A stretch of DNA of 64,000 bases. Source: Bifidobacterium pullorum subsp. saeculare (GTDB lineage Bacteria; Actinomycetota; Actinomycetes; Actinomycetales; Bifidobacteriaceae). A program made the position numbers and the translations under genes. Positions within the stretch are counted from its first letter, which is position 1. Each line of letters begins with the position of its first letter. The notes under the pieces were generated by a model that did not search any database, was not told the origin of the DNA, and was given only the letters and a program-made list of their open reading frames with translations. Location of the stretch: NCBI RefSeq assembly GCF_016899725.1, contig NZ_JACLYU010000009.1, positions 1-64,000 of the forward strand, read 5' to 3'. Below, in pieces: positions 29,953-39,473 of this stretch.

Positions 29953-30393
29953 ATGGCTAACACCAAGGTCATTCTCACCAAGACCGTCGCCAACCTCGGT
30001 CACTCCGGTGACGTCGTCGAGGTCAAGGCCGGCTACGCCCGCAACTACCTGATCCCGCAGGGCCTCGCTTTCGCGTGGAACAAGAACGCCGAGGCGCAGA
30101 TCAACGCGATGCGCCGCGCCCGCCTGGCCAAGGCCATCGCCACCCGCGAGGGCGCCGTGGCCGCCAAGGACACCATCGAGGGCACCACCATCGAGATCGC
30201 CGCTAAGGTGAGCGAGTCCGGCAAGCTGTTCGGCGCTGTCTCCACCGCCGAGATCGCCAAGGCTCTGCCCGTGGCCGTCGACCCGAAGACCATCGAGGTC
30301 GAGACCATTAAGACCACCGGCGATTTCCCGGCCAAGGTCGCCCTGCACCCGGAGATCACCGCCTCCTTCTTCGTGAAGGTCGTCGCCGAGTGA
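29953..30393 (+). CDS. rplI: 50S ribosomal protein L9
   Basis: A 146-residue protein with the N-terminal 23S rRNA-binding domain ([30 protein letters not shown], cited here only in part: [16 protein letters not shown]) and a long connecting helix. GGGAGG lies 8 nt before the ATG and the gene follows rpsR by 19 nt. A strong hairpin terminator follows, closing the operon. Confidence 0.97.
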   Translation: MANTKVILTKTVANLGHSGDVVEVKAGYARNYLIPQGLAFAWNKNAEAQINAMRRARLAKAIATREGAVAAKDTIEGTTIEIAAKVSESGKLFGAVSTAEIAKALPVAVDPKTIEVETIKTTGDFPAKVALHPEITASFFVKVVAE

Positions 30394-30447
30394 ATCCCCC
30401 GGTCCGCCTGACGGCGGGCCACACCAGACCGAGAGTCTGAGCTTAAG

Positions 30448-30517
30448 CACCGGAAGGCCCCCGCCGCGTCCGGTCCGTGCCGCCGCACGGGCCGGACGGC
30501 GGGGGCCTTTCCGGTGT
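30448..30517 (+). terminator. Long hairpin terminator after rplI
   Basis: ACCGGAAGGCCCCCGCCG pairs with CGGCGGGGGCCTTTCCGGT, and an inner TCCGG-CCGTGC stem closes on CGCC. It is a very stable stem over 30 bp long with small bulges, followed by GTTCC rather than a full T-run. Nothing else is visible in the 30394-30714 gap except a possible -10 box near 30667. Confidence 0.8.
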
Positions 30518-30666
30518 TCCGGGTGCGGTGTTCCGGGTGGCGCGGCTTGTCGGCGCGCGCTTCAGACGGGTCCGCTTCCTGAATGTTGCATGAACGCCAT
30601 GGTGCGATTTCGTGGAGTTTGTGCCGCCAGACCGCCGTTTCCGGGCCTCCTCGCCGTCCCGCATTG

Positions 30667-30672
30667 TATTAT
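30667..30672 (+). promoter_or_regulatory. Candidate -10 box (TATTAT) for the DUF4012 gene
   Basis: TATTAT stands out in GC-rich surroundings, 42 nt before the ATG. No convincing -35 is visible. Confidence 0.35.
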
Positions 30673-30714
30673 CAGGGGGTTGTCTGGTCCCATTTGCGAA
30701 GCACGAGGTCTGTC

Positions 30715-32931
30715 ATGCGCATCTCCCCCCGCCACATCAAGTACAAGGGGCATCGCCAGCTCGCGGACGCCCGGCGCACCGGGCGCATCGTGCTGGGCGC
30801 GGTCAGTGTGGTGGCAGGCCTGCTGCTCGCCGTGGTCCTGGTCTTCGGCGCCTCCGTCGCGGCGATGCTCTGGCAGGCGAACCGCATGATCGACGCGGCC
30901 AACAATCTGGCGAACACCGCGCTCGGGTGCGGCGGAAGCGGCGACATCTCCAAGGATTCGCACCATCTGGTCGAGGCCACGCGTCAGCTGCGCGACGAAC
31001 TCGACCAGCCGCAGTGGACCTTCCTGCGCGACCATACGTCCTACGGCAGCGACATCACGGCGGCGCGCACGACGCTCGACGCCGTGGGCGAGCTGGTCGA
31101 CGGACCGTTCACCGACATGATGGACCTGGCGCACCGGCTCTCCGGGTTCTCGCTGCAGGACAAGACCGTGGATATGTCCGCGCTCATGGACATGCCGGGT
31201 ATCGTGCGCACCGCCCGCTCCGACATCCACACCCAGCTCAAGCGACTGAAGAAACTGGAGCGTCCGAGCATCGGCAAGGTCGCCCAGCTCGTCGACACCG
31301 GCATCTCCGGGCTCCAGACGGTCGACGACATGCTCGACGGCTATGACGAGCTCATCGACCTGGTTCCCCAGTTGCTCGGCGCCAACGGGGAGCGCACCTA
31401 CCTGGTCGCCGTGCAGAACCCCGCGGAGCTGCGCTCCGCCGGCGGCATGGTTGGCACCTACACGGCGATCACCGCCGACCAGGGCATGGTGGAGATCGGC
31501 GACTTCGACACCACCGGTGGATGGCAGAATCCGGACGCCCCCTTCGACGAGGCCAACGCGCAGGAGGCCGCGATCTACGGTGCGCAGGTGTACCGGTGGC
31601 CGCAGACGACCACCGTCAACCCGAACTTCCCGCGTGCGGCCGTCACCTTCAAGAACCTCTGGCAGATGCAGCCGGGCAACGAGGGGACGCAGGTCGACGG
31701 CGTGCTTATGGTCGACCCGGTGTTCCTGCAGTCGATGGTCGAAGCCACCGGCGCCGTCACCCTAGACGACGGCAAGGTGCTCGACGGGTCGAACACGCTG
31801 CGGTTCTTCGAACGCGACCTGTACATCGACCATCCGGATTTCGACGACCAGAACGAGTATGTGTCCAAGGCTGCCAAGGAGATCATGAATCACGTGCTCT
31901 CCGGCGTCAACGCCTCGAACGCCTCGAATCTGCTCAAGGCGCTGCGCCAGACGACGGAAAGCGCCCACTTCAAGCTGTGGATGGCGCAGCAGCCAGAGTT
32001 CGATGCGCTGGTGCAGACCGGGCTCATCGACGCCAACGCCGCCGGCGCGCTGCCGGACGACCCGTCGAAGCCCGTCGCCGGCATCTACCTGACCGAAGCC
32101 CACGCCAGCAAGCTCGACTGGTATCTGCAGACCGACATCACCGTCACACGCACCTGCGACGGCAACCTCAACGCCTGGAACAGGCGATTGACAGACCAGC
32201 TGGACGCCCCCACGCGCTCCACCGCGCTGGCGGCGGTCCCCACCTCGTCGCTGGGCGAGGAATACACCGTCGTCTTCACCGTGCGCAACACGCTCACCGA
32301 GCAGCAGGTCAAGGACCTGCCCGGCTTCGTCACCGGCACTGCCGCGGAGGAGATCGCCGAAGGCTACAAGGCCGGCGAGATGGGGTTGCGGCTGGTGCTC
32401 ACCGCCCCCGCCGGCGGCGCCATCACCTCGATCGCCTACGACCATGCCGAGCTGGTCGCCAACGGCATGCTCGACGAGCATCAGATCCTCAACGTGCGCC
32501 TGCGGAACCTGCCCGCCGGCAAGCAGGAGACCATCGCCTTCACCGTGCGGACCGCGGCCGGCGTCTCCTCGCTGCTCGACGTGACCACCACGCCCATCAT
32601 CAACGAGACAGGCATCCACACCGGCTCCAACGGCGCCGTCACCGACGCCTGCACCGGGCAGCCGGCCAAGCCTCGCGCCACGGCCCCCGCCGACGGCCAG
32701 AGCGGCGCGCAGGGCGGCGCGCAGACGCCCGCCGACGGCCAGGGGACTGCGGACCCCGGCGCGGCTGCGGATCCGAACGCGCAGGGCGACGCCGCGCAGG
32801 GCGGAACCTCGGGGGAGGCCGCGCAAGGCGGCGGCTCTACGGGTGGGTCGTCGCCCGCCGATGTGCTCGGTTCGCTGAGCACGCTCAAGGACCAGCTCTC
32901 GTGCCCCGTCGACATCCGCAAGCTGCTGTGA
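30715..32931 (+). CDS. DUF4012 domain-containing membrane protein
   Basis: A 738-residue protein with a short basic N-terminus, one membrane span (VLGAVSVVAGLLLAVVLVFGASVAAML in part: VVAGLLLAVVLVFGAS, about residues 25-50) and a large outside part. LVAVQNPAELRSAGGMVGTY near residue 227 is the hallmark of the DUF4012 family, found in actinobacteria and often near polysaccharide genes. The function is not established. The last 90 residues are Ala/Gly/Gln/Pro-rich repeats with a DVLGSLSTLKDQL end. I chose the ATG at 30715, which puts the span at the usual place. An in-frame ATG at 30583 lies before the candidate promoter. Confidence 0.85.
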   Translation: MRISPRHIKYKGHRQLADARRTGRIVLGAVSVVAGLLLAVVLVFGASVAAMLWQANRMIDAANNLANTALGCGGSGDISKDSHHLVEATRQLRDELDQPQWTFLRDHTSYGSDITAARTTLDAVGELVDGPFTDMMDLAHRLSGFSLQDKTVDMSALMDMPGIVRTARSDIHTQLKRLKKLERPSIGKVAQLVDTGISGLQTVDDMLDGYDELIDLVPQLLGANGERTYLVAVQNPAELRSAGGMVGTYTAITADQGMVEIGDFDTTGGWQNPDAPFDEANAQEAAIYGAQVYRWPQTTTVNPNFPRAAVTFKNLWQMQPGNEGTQVDGVLMVDPVFLQSMVEATGAVTLDDGKVLDGSNTLRFFERDLYIDHPDFDDQNEYVSKAAKEIMNHVLSGVNASNASNLLKALRQTTESAHFKLWMAQQPEFDALVQTGLIDANAAGALPDDPSKPVAGIYLTEAHASKLDWYLQTDITVTRTCDGNLNAWNRRLTDQLDAPTRSTALAAVPTSSLGEEYTVVFTVRNTLTEQQVKDLPGFVTGTAAEEIAEGYKAGEMGLRLVLTAPAGGAITSIAYDHAELVANGMLDEHQILNVRLRNLPAGKQETIAFTVRTAAGVSSLLDVTTTPIINETGIHTGSNGAVTDACTGQPAKPRATAPADGQSGAQGGAQTPADGQGTADPGAAADPNAQGDAAQGGTSGEAAQGGGSTGGSSPADVLGSLSTLKDQLSCPVDIRKLL

Positions 32932-33021
32932 CGGGGCCGGCCGGAGTCGGAGTGAAAACCGTTGGAAATGCTGGAGACACGCCGTGAAGGGGTGTTGATT
33001 TGCACGGAAGGAGAATGTGAG

Positions 33022-33027
33022 TATAGT
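33022..33027 (+). promoter_or_regulatory. Candidate -10 box (TATAGT) for tRNA-Lys
   Basis: TATAGT lies 39 nt before the mature tRNA 5' end, with TTGCAC 16 nt further upstream as a possible -35. Confidence 0.5.
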
Positions 33028-33066
33028 TATCACTCGGCTCCGGAAGTGAGAACTTCTAAGACCAAC

Positions 33067-33140
33067 GCCCCTTTAGCTCAGTTGGTTAGAGCAGCTGACT
33101 CTTAATCAGCGTGTCCAGGGTTCGAGTCCCTGAGGGGGCA
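33067..33140 (+). tRNA. tRNA-Lys (anticodon CTT)
   Basis: A complete 74-nt cloverleaf. The acceptor arms GCCCCTT and AGGGGGC pair with one G-T. The D arm is AGCTCAGTTGGTTAGAGC, the anticodon stem GCTGA/TCAGC encloses CTCTTAA with anticodon CTT at 33101-33103, and the T loop is GTTCGAGTC. The discriminator is A, and the genomic CC is followed by G, so CCA is completed after transcription. Confidence 0.98.
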
Positions 33141-33147
33141 CCGGAGG

Positions 33148-33177
33148 AAACCGGACTGCGGAAGCGGTCCGGTTTTT
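33148..33177 (+). terminator. Rho-independent terminator after tRNA-Lys
   Basis: AAACCGGAC and GTCCGGTTT form a perfect 9-bp stem around a 10-nt loop, ending in a TTTTT run. It begins 8 nt after the tRNA. Confidence 0.92.
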
Positions 33178-33295
33178 CGTATGCGCGGCCCTGCGGGCGG
33201 GCCGGGCGCGACGCTACAATGGCACACGGTCGGGGAACCGGCCGGGCCTGCAAGCCTGCAAGCCTTCGAGCCTTCCAAGGAGTCTGGAGTCTGCC

Positions 33296-34858
33296 ATGGC
33301 GATCACCTTGCGTTCCGTCGTCGAATTGCTGCGCGGCCACGGCCTGCTGCGCGAGATTATCCACGGCGACCTGTGGACGCTCGACCCGGACCGGCTCGAC
33401 GGCGTGGACGTGGACGCCCCCATCCCCGCCATCACCTACGACACCCGCGAGGTCGTCCCCGGCACCCTGCTGTTCATCAAGGGACGCTTCCAACCCGAGT
33501 TCCTCGACGGCATCGACGCCAAGGGCCTGGGCCTGTACGTGGCCGAGGCCGAATACGCCGGACGCACCGCCGCGCCGGGCGTCATCGTGAACAATGTGCA
33601 CCAGGCGATGAGCCTGGTGGCGGCCGAGTTCTACGGCCGCCCGCAGGACCGGCTCACGCTCGTCGGCGTGACCGGCACCAAGGGCAAGACCACCACCAAC
33701 TACTTCGTCCACGCGATCCTCAACGCCTACTCCGGCGGCCACGCGGCGATGATGAGCTCCATCGCCTGCTGCCTGGATGGCAGGACCTGGGAGCCCTCCC
33801 ACCTGACCACCCCCGAGCCGCTGGACAGTCTGCGCATGATGCGCCGCGCCGTCGACGCGGGCATGCGCTACTTGGTCATGGAGGTCAGCTCGCAGGCGTA
33901 CAAGGTGTTCCGCGTGCACGGCATCACCTTCGACGTGGCCGCGTTCCTCAACATCTCACCGGACCACATCAGCCCGATCGAACACCCTACCTTCGAGGAC
34001 TACTTCTTCTGCAAGCGCCAGATCATCGCCAACTGCCGCAGGCTGGTGCTTGGCGCCGACAGCGCCCACCACGGCCTGCTCATGGAGGAGGCCGCCCGCC
34101 ACGGCGTGCCGGTCACCCAGTTCGCGGTGCGCGAGGCCGGAGCCGGCGCGGAGGGCGTCGACGTGGTGGCCCGCCCAGACCCCGCCGTCAAAACCGGCTT
34201 CACCGTGACCGTCGGCGGCCGGGACCTGGGCCTGGTGGAGCTCGATATGCTCGGCGAGTTCAACTTCGCGAACGCGGCGGCCGCCATCGCGCTCGCCCAG
34301 GCGGCGGGCGTGCCCGCCGACGACCCGGCCATGCGCGCCGTCGGCCGCGTGCAGGTGCCCGGGCGCATGGAACGCATCCCGGGCGGCGAGAACCTGCTCG
34401 TGTTCGTGGACTTCGCCCACAACTACCTGTCCACCAAGGCGCTGGTGGACGAGATGGAACGCGTGTACGGCGATCGGGACCCGCGCATCACGCTGGTGGC
34501 CGGCACCACCGGCGGCAAGGCGATCGACCGCCGCGAGGGCATCGTCAAAGGCGCGCTGGGCCGTGCCGCCGTCTTCGAGTTCACGCTCGACGACCCGAAC
34601 TTCGAGGACCCGCGCAAGATCTGCGATGAGATGGCCTCGTTCGTCACCGACCCCAAGGCCGAGGTGCGCATCAACATCGACCGCACCGCCGCCATCGGCG
34701 AGGCCATCGCCGGCGCCCGCGCCGACGCCGAGGCCACCGGCCGGCTCAACATCGTGCTCGTCATCGGCAAGGGCCACGAGACCCGCAACATCATCGACGG
34801 CAAGGCCGTCGCCTGGCCCGGCGACGCGGTGGTCGTGCGCCGCGTGCTGGAGGGCTGA
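33296..34858 (+). CDS. murE: UDP-N-acetylmuramyl tripeptide synthase, probable L-Lys/L-Orn adding (MurE)
   Basis: A 520-residue Mur ligase that adds the third stem-peptide residue to UDP-MurNAc-L-Ala-D-Glu in the cytoplasm. The ATP loop GVTGTKGKTTTNYF is near residue 125, the carbamoylated-Lys region is VMEVSSQAYKVFRV, and the C-terminal domain has TLVAGTTGGKAIDRR. The specificity motif reads DDPN (within FTLDDPNFEDPR). In the family, DNPR marks diaminopimelate enzymes and D(D/N)P(N/A) marks lysine-type enzymes, which fits a Lys/Orn peptidoglycan. It stands alone here rather than in a division/cell-wall cluster. AAGGAG lies upstream of the ATG, and TACAAT at 33213-33218 may be its -10 box. 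Confidence 0.93.
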   Translation: MAITLRSVVELLRGHGLLREIIHGDLWTLDPDRLDGVDVDAPIPAITYDTREVVPGTLLFIKGRFQPEFLDGIDAKGLGLYVAEAEYAGRTAAPGVIVNNVHQAMSLVAAEFYGRPQDRLTLVGVTGTKGKTTTNYFVHAILNAYSGGHAAMMSSIACCLDGRTWEPSHLTTPEPLDSLRMMRRAVDAGMRYLVMEVSSQAYKVFRVHGITFDVAAFLNISPDHISPIEHPTFEDYFFCKRQIIANCRRLVLGADSAHHGLLMEEAARHGVPVTQFAVREAGAGAEGVDVVARPDPAVKTGFTVTVGGRDLGLVELDMLGEFNFANAAAAIALAQAAGVPADDPAMRAVGRVQVPGRMERIPGGENLLVFVDFAHNYLSTKALVDEMERVYGDRDPRITLVAGTTGGKAIDRREGIVKGALGRAAVFEFTLDDPNFEDPRKICDEMASFVTDPKAEVRINIDRTAAIGEAIAGARADAEATGRLNIVLVIGKGHETRNIIDGKAVAWPGDAVVVRRVLEG

Positions 34859-34892
34859 CCGGCCCCGCCGGCGGAACCGGCCGCCGGCGGGC

Positions 34893-36040
34893 TCAGCCGT
34901 CCTCCAGGCCGGTGAACCAACCGGAGCCACGCAGCGGCGTGTGGCGGGCGGCGTCGGTGGACTCGCACACATGCATCGGGCATTCAATCATCGACACCCC
35001 ATGGTGCGGCAGGCCGTGCATCGCATCGATGAGCAGCTTCGCGGCCGTGCTCCCGAGCAGCGAGATGTTGTTGTCGAAGGTGGTGAGCGTGGGGTGGGCG
35101 CTCACCGAGAACACCTCTCAGTCGTCGTGCCCGACCACGGCCACATCCTGCGGCACGCGCAGTCCGCGCGCCATCAGCCCGCGCACCATGCCGCGGGCGA
35201 TCTCGTCATTGAGGCAGTAGACCGCGTCGACCGGACCGTCGGCCGGGCCGGCCAGGCCGGTCCGGCCGGCCGGGGTGCCCGGGTCGAGCAGCGCCGCCGC
35301 GCGCTCGCCCCAGTTCTCGCTCCACTGGTCGCTCAGCATCCGTGCCGGGGCGATGCCGTACAGGCGGAACGTGGCGAGCGCGCCTTCCATCCGGTCGCGC
35401 GTCGCCTGGAAGTTGTGTGATCCGCCGACGACCGCGATCCGCCGGCGGCCGATGCCCAGCAGGTATTCGATGGCCTGCCGTCCCGCGCCGGCGTTGTCGC
35501 AGATCACGCTGCAGTCGTTGGGGTCGGAGGATGGGTCGTAGGCGTAGACGATGGGCAATCCCATGGTCACCGAGTCGGGGACGCGCGGCCGGGGGTTCGT
35601 GGTGTCGCCCACGATGATGAGCCCGTCCACGCCGTGCACCGCGAGCAGATCGATATGGCTGCGTTCCAGCTCGGTCCTGCCGTGCGAGCTCATGAGCAGG
35701 GCCGCGTGGCGGGCGGCGCCGAGCGTGCTTTCCGCGCCGGTGAGCAGCGGTAGGGAGAACCGTCCGTTGTAATCCGAGGTGACCACGCCGACCAACCCCG
35801 AACGCCGCCGCGCCGGAGGCTCCGCCGTGCCGTCGCCGTGACGGGCGTGCCCGGCGTGCCTGCGGGGGCGGCGGTACCCGAGCGAGTCGGCGACATGCAT
35901 CACCTGCGCCGCGTCTCCGCCGAGATGCGGTCGGTGCCGTTGAGCGCCTTGGAAGCCGTGGAGACGGAGACGTGCGCGGCGCGCGCCACGTCGGCCAAGG
36001 TGACGTTCGCTCCGCTGCGATGCCTTGTGCCAGTGCCCAT
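34893..36040 (-). pseudogene. LacI-family transcriptional regulator, broken by a frameshift and a nonsense codon
   Basis: From the ATG at 36040 the reading frame gives a LacI helix-turn-helix (VTLADVARAAHVSVSTASKA, residues about 13-32) and then SAETRRR and a stop. The rest (QVMHVADSLGYR onward, with VVTSDYNGRFSLPLL, SVICDNAGAGRQAIEYLLG and VPQDVAVVGHDD) lies in another frame. Losing one base in a GCGCGCG-like run at about 35906-35913 explains this. A second lesion is the TGA at 35118-35120, directly after GHDD. The same frame continues with EVFSVSAHPTLTTFDNN, the normal family sequence, to 34893. Whole, it would be about 380 residues. It is divergent from the broken GH127 gene it probably once controlled. 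Confidence 0.88.
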
Positions 36041-36054
36041 AACGGCCACGATAA

Positions 36055-36068
36055 GCGAAAAATTTCGC
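36055..36068. promoter_or_regulatory. Inverted repeat GCGAAA-AA-TTTCGC, possible LacI-type operator
   Basis: A perfect 6-bp palindrome with a 2-nt centre, 14 nt upstream of the regulator start and in the gap shared with the GH127 gene. The position fits an autoregulatory operator. The centre lacks the CG common in many LacI operators, so this is tentative. Confidence 0.3.
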
Positions 36069-36200
36069 AACCGCAAGACCCATGAATCCGGCCATCCGCA
36101 GGTCCATATCATCGCTGGTGACAGCGTTGAACAGGGCCGGCAGTCAGCGCAGACGGTTCGTTCACACGCCCAGCGAAGAGCATCAAGGAAAGGCAACATC

Positions 36201-37939
36201 ATGGCACAGGTGACGGTGACCTCGCCATTCTGGAAGAGGTATCGCGACAACGTCGCCAACGAGGTGATCCCTACCAGTGGGCGGTCATCAACGACGAACA
36301 GCGCATCGACATCCCCGAGGATCCCTCGGGCGTGGAGGTCGAGGCGCTCTCCCGCGAGTGGAGCCACGCCGTGCGCAACCTCAAGGTGGTCGCCGGCGAC
36401 GAGCAGGCCGATTTCAACGGCATGGTGTTCCAGGATTCCGACGTGTACAAGTGGCTCGAGGAGGCCGCGTACGCGCTCGAGTACGACCACGACCCCAAGC
36501 TGAGGGCGCTGTGCGACAAGGTCGTGGACCTCATCGCCCGCGCCCAGGGCGAGGACGGCTACCTGGACACCCCGTTCATGATCAAGTCCGGCTCCTACGC
36601 CAAGCGCCCGCGCTTCAGCCAGATCCAGCAGAGCCACGAGATGTATGTGATGGGCCACTACATCGAGGCCGGCGTCGCCTACTACGAGGTGACCGGCAGC
36701 GAGCAGGCCCTGTCCATCGCCACGAAGATGGCCGACTGCCTCGACGCGAACTTCGGCGACGAGGACGGCAAGATCCCCGGCGCCGACGGCCACCCGGAGA
36801 TCGAGCTGGCCCTGTGCCGCCTGTACGAGGTGACGCACGAGGAGCGGTACCTCAAGCTCGCGAAGTTCTTCATCGACGTGCGCGGCCGCGACCCCGAGTT
36901 CTACGACAAGCAGAACCAGGCCGCCCGCGAGGCCGGCGCCACGCCGATCTTCCCGCAGATGCTCGCCTGGAGCCATGAGTACACGCAGACCGCGCGCACG
37001 ATCCGCAAGCAGCAGACCGCGGAGGGGCACGCCGTGCGCGTGGCCTACATGCTCACCGGCGTGGCCCATGTGGCCCGCCTGACCCGTGATCAGGAGCTGC
37101 TCGACACGGCCGAGCGTCTGTGGCGCGACATCGTGCGCCGCCGCATGTACATCACCGGCGGCGTCGGCTCCACCCATGTGGGCGAGGCCTTCACCTACGA
37201 CTACGACCTGCCGAACGACACGATGTACGGCGAGTCCTGCGCCTCCGTGGACCGCTACCTGTACACGGTCAAGGAGGACGAGCGTGTGATCGCCGCCCAC
37301 CAGTTCATCGCGAACGAGGCCGAGTTCCTCGACGGCGTCGCCGTGAGGCAGGAGTCGAACTTCCCGTGGGAGGGCGACGTGCGCTTCACCGTCACCGTGC
37401 CGGAGGGCGCCGAGCCGGTGCGCTTCATGGTGCGCATCCCCGGCTGGTCCGCGGCCAAGTACGAGCTCAAGGTCAACGGCGTGGATGTGACGGACTCCGC
37501 CGCCGTCAAGGACGGCTTCGTCACCATCGAGGCCGCCGAAGGCGAGACCGTGGTGGAGCTGGCGCTCGACATGGCCGTGCACTTCGTGCGCGCCAAGTCC
37601 TCCGTGCGCTGGGACGCCGGCAAGGTCGCGGTCATGCGCGGCCCGGTCGTGTACTGCGCCGAGGAGTGCGACAACCCGCGCCCGCTGTGGAACTACAAGA
37701 TCCGCCATATGGACGCGGCGCTCGCCACGGCCGAGTGGCGTCCCGACCTGCTCGACGGCGTCATGGCCCTCACCGTCCCCGCGTTCAAGCGCGCCGAGGA
37801 CATCAAGGACGCCCCGCTGTACGCGGACGCCTCCACGGTGACCACGGACCTGCCCGTCACGGTCAAGCTCGTGCCGTACTACGCGTGGGCCAACCGCGAG
37901 GTCGGCCAGATGCAGGTCTGGTTCGACTCCGACTTCTGA
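36201..37939 (+). pseudogene. GH127 beta-L-arabinofuranosidase (HypBA1-like), inactivated
   Basis: The sequence follows bifidobacterial HypBA1 closely: VTSPFWKRYRDN, GMVFQDSDVYKWLEEAAYAL, ARAQGEDGYLDTP, QQSHEMYVMGHYIEA. Two lesions are visible. First, a base is missing near 36270, where ATCCCTACCAGTGG should encode IPYQW, so the ATG at 36201 reads out of frame. An internal ATG at 36332 opens the main frame. Second, GESCASV joins directly to DRYLYTV at 37241-37250. From what I know of HypBA1, about 86 residues between CASV and a later ASV are missing, including the catalytic nucleophile Cys417 and zinc ligand Cys418. The Glu322, Glu338 and Cys340 equivalents remain. A good AAGGAAAGG site precedes 36201. 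Confidence 0.88.
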
Positions 37940-37962
37940 CCGTTCCGGTCCCTCCACTCTCC

Positions 37963-38004
37963 GGCAGGCCCGGGCCATGGTGCCGCACCGGTCCGGGCCC
38001 TGCC
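37963..38004 (+). terminator. Hairpin between the GH127 remnant and the symporter
   Basis: GGCAGG-CCCGGGCC pairs with GGTCCGGGCCCTGCC with one bulge and is followed by a C-run, not a T-run. It may act as a weak terminator or a processing site, lowering expression of the downstream symporter relative to the enzyme. Confidence 0.45.
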
Positions 38005-38054
38005 CCCCCCCTCATAACTGAATACCCAATCCAATCAATGAAGAAGGAACACCC

Positions 38055-39473
38055 ATGAGCAACGCAACCGCAACCGCCGAATCCGGCGCGGTCAAGCTGT
38101 CGCTGAAGGAGAAGATCAGCTACTCCTTCACCGACATGGCCGGCAACCTGCTGTACGTCACGATCTCGACGTACATCATGTACTTCTACACCGATGTGTT
38201 CGGCATCCCCGCCGCCGGCGCCGTCGGCGCCAGCACCATCCTGCTGGTCGCCCGCTTCGCGGACGCCATCGCCGCGGTGGTCTGGGGTTCGATCGTCGAC
38301 CACACCCAGACCAAGTGGGGTCAGAGCCGCCCGTGGTTCCTGTGGCTGTGCGTGCCGTTCGCGATCACCGTGTGGCTGGCGTTCACCGCGCCGAGCCTGC
38401 CGGATCCGTCGATGAAGTTCTGGTACGCCCTGATCACGTACATCCTGGCCGCCGGCGCCGTGTACACCGGCATCCAGACCCCGATCACCGCCATCCTGCC
38501 GAACCTCACCTCCGACCCGACCGAGCGCAACAACGCCAACTCCTTCCGTATGGCCGGCGGCCAGATCGGCTCCTTCATCACCTCCTCCCTGACCATTCCG
38601 CTGGTCGGCGTGTTCGGCCAGATGGTCAGCGGCGGCGAGAAGAACGACAAGGCCGGCTTCATGATCGTCACCGCCATCTACGGCGTGATCGCGATCGTGC
38701 TGCTCGTGCTCGCCTTCATGAACCTGCGTGAGCGCAACTACCACCCGGAGATCCAGAAGCCGATCCCGCTCAAGGATTCGCTCAAGGCCGCCAAGGGCAA
38801 CTCGCCGTGGATCATCATCGTCGTTGCCTTCGTGATCTACTGGGTCGCGCAGTCCACCCGTAACGGCATGTCCACCTACTACGCCAAGTGCAACCTGGGC
38901 AACGAGAACCTGACCTCGCTGTTCAACGGCGTGCAGATCGTCGGCTTGCTCGGCACCATCGCCATGCCGATCCTGGCGAACAGGCTCAAGAACAAGACCC
39001 TCACCATGATCATCGGCCTGGCCATCGGTGCCGTCGGCCAGATGCTCATGCCGCTGGCCGGCGACTCCGTGGCTCTGGCGGTCGTGTTCTGGACCATCGG
39101 CGTGATCGGCGCGGCCATCGCCTGCGGCATGCCGTTCGGTATGCTCGCTGACACCGTGGATTACGGCGAGTGGAAGAGCGGCATCCACGCCGCCGGCTTC
39201 CTCACCGCCTTCGACTCCGCCTTCTGCATCCAGGTCGGCTCCGGCTTCGGCGCCTTCGTGCCGCTGGAGATCATGAACGCCAACGGCTACGTGGCCAATG
39301 CCGAGCAGAGCCAGCAGTCCCTCAACGCGATCAGCTTCTGCTTCATCTGGCTGCCGGTGATCGTGTACGCGATCGTGGCTGTGATTATGTGCTTCTACCG
39401 CAAGTACGAGAAGATGGAGCCGCAGATCAAGGCCGAGCTCGCCCAGCGCCATGCCGAGGCGTTAAGCCGATGA
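38055..39473 (+). CDS. GPH-family glycoside/pentoside symporter (MelB-like)
   Basis: A 472-residue carrier with twelve predicted membrane spans. The N-terminus KEKISYSFTDMAGNLLY and RPWFLWLCVPFAI (with the preceding HTQTKWGQSRPW) are typical of the glycoside-pentoside-hexuronide:cation symporters. DTVDYGEWKSGIHAAGF near residue 370 is the second family signature. It probably imports arabinose-containing oligosaccharides released by or destined for the adjacent GH127 enzyme, by proton or sodium symport. AGAAGGA lies 8 nt before the ATG. Unlike its two neighbours the frame is intact, so transport may persist for another substrate. Confidence 0.93.
   Translation: MSNATATAESGAVKLSLKEKISYSFTDMAGNLLYVTISTYIMYFYTDVFGIPAAGAVGASTILLVARFADAIAAVVWGSIVDHTQTKWGQSRPWFLWLCVPFAITVWLAFTAPSLPDPSMKFWYALITYILAAGAVYTGIQTPITAILPNLTSDPTERNNANSFRMAGGQIGSFITSSLTIPLVGVFGQMVSGGEKNDKAGFMIVTAIYGVIAIVLLVLAFMNLRERNYHPEIQKPIPLKDSLKAAKGNSPWIIIVVAFVIYWVAQSTRNGMSTYYAKCNLGNENLTSLFNGVQIVGLLGTIAMPILANRLKNKTLTMIIGLAIGAVGQMLMPLAGDSVALAVVFWTIGVIGAAIACGMPFGMLADTVDYGEWKSGIHAAGFLTAFDSAFCIQVGSGFGAFVPLEIMNANGYVANAEQSQQSLNAISFCFIWLPVIVYAIVAVIMCFYRKYEKMEPQIKAELAQRHAEALSR

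Noticed and set aside
35118..35120. Selenocysteine (TGA) in the LacI regulator
   Set aside because: The site aligns with a non-catalytic position in LacI proteins, no SECIS-like hairpin was evident, and a second independent frameshift already breaks the gene.
36255..36335. Programmed frameshift in the GH127 gene
   Set aside because: There is no heptameric slippery run. A simple base loss in ATCCC(N)TACC explains it, and the gene also lacks the catalytic Cys-Cys block.
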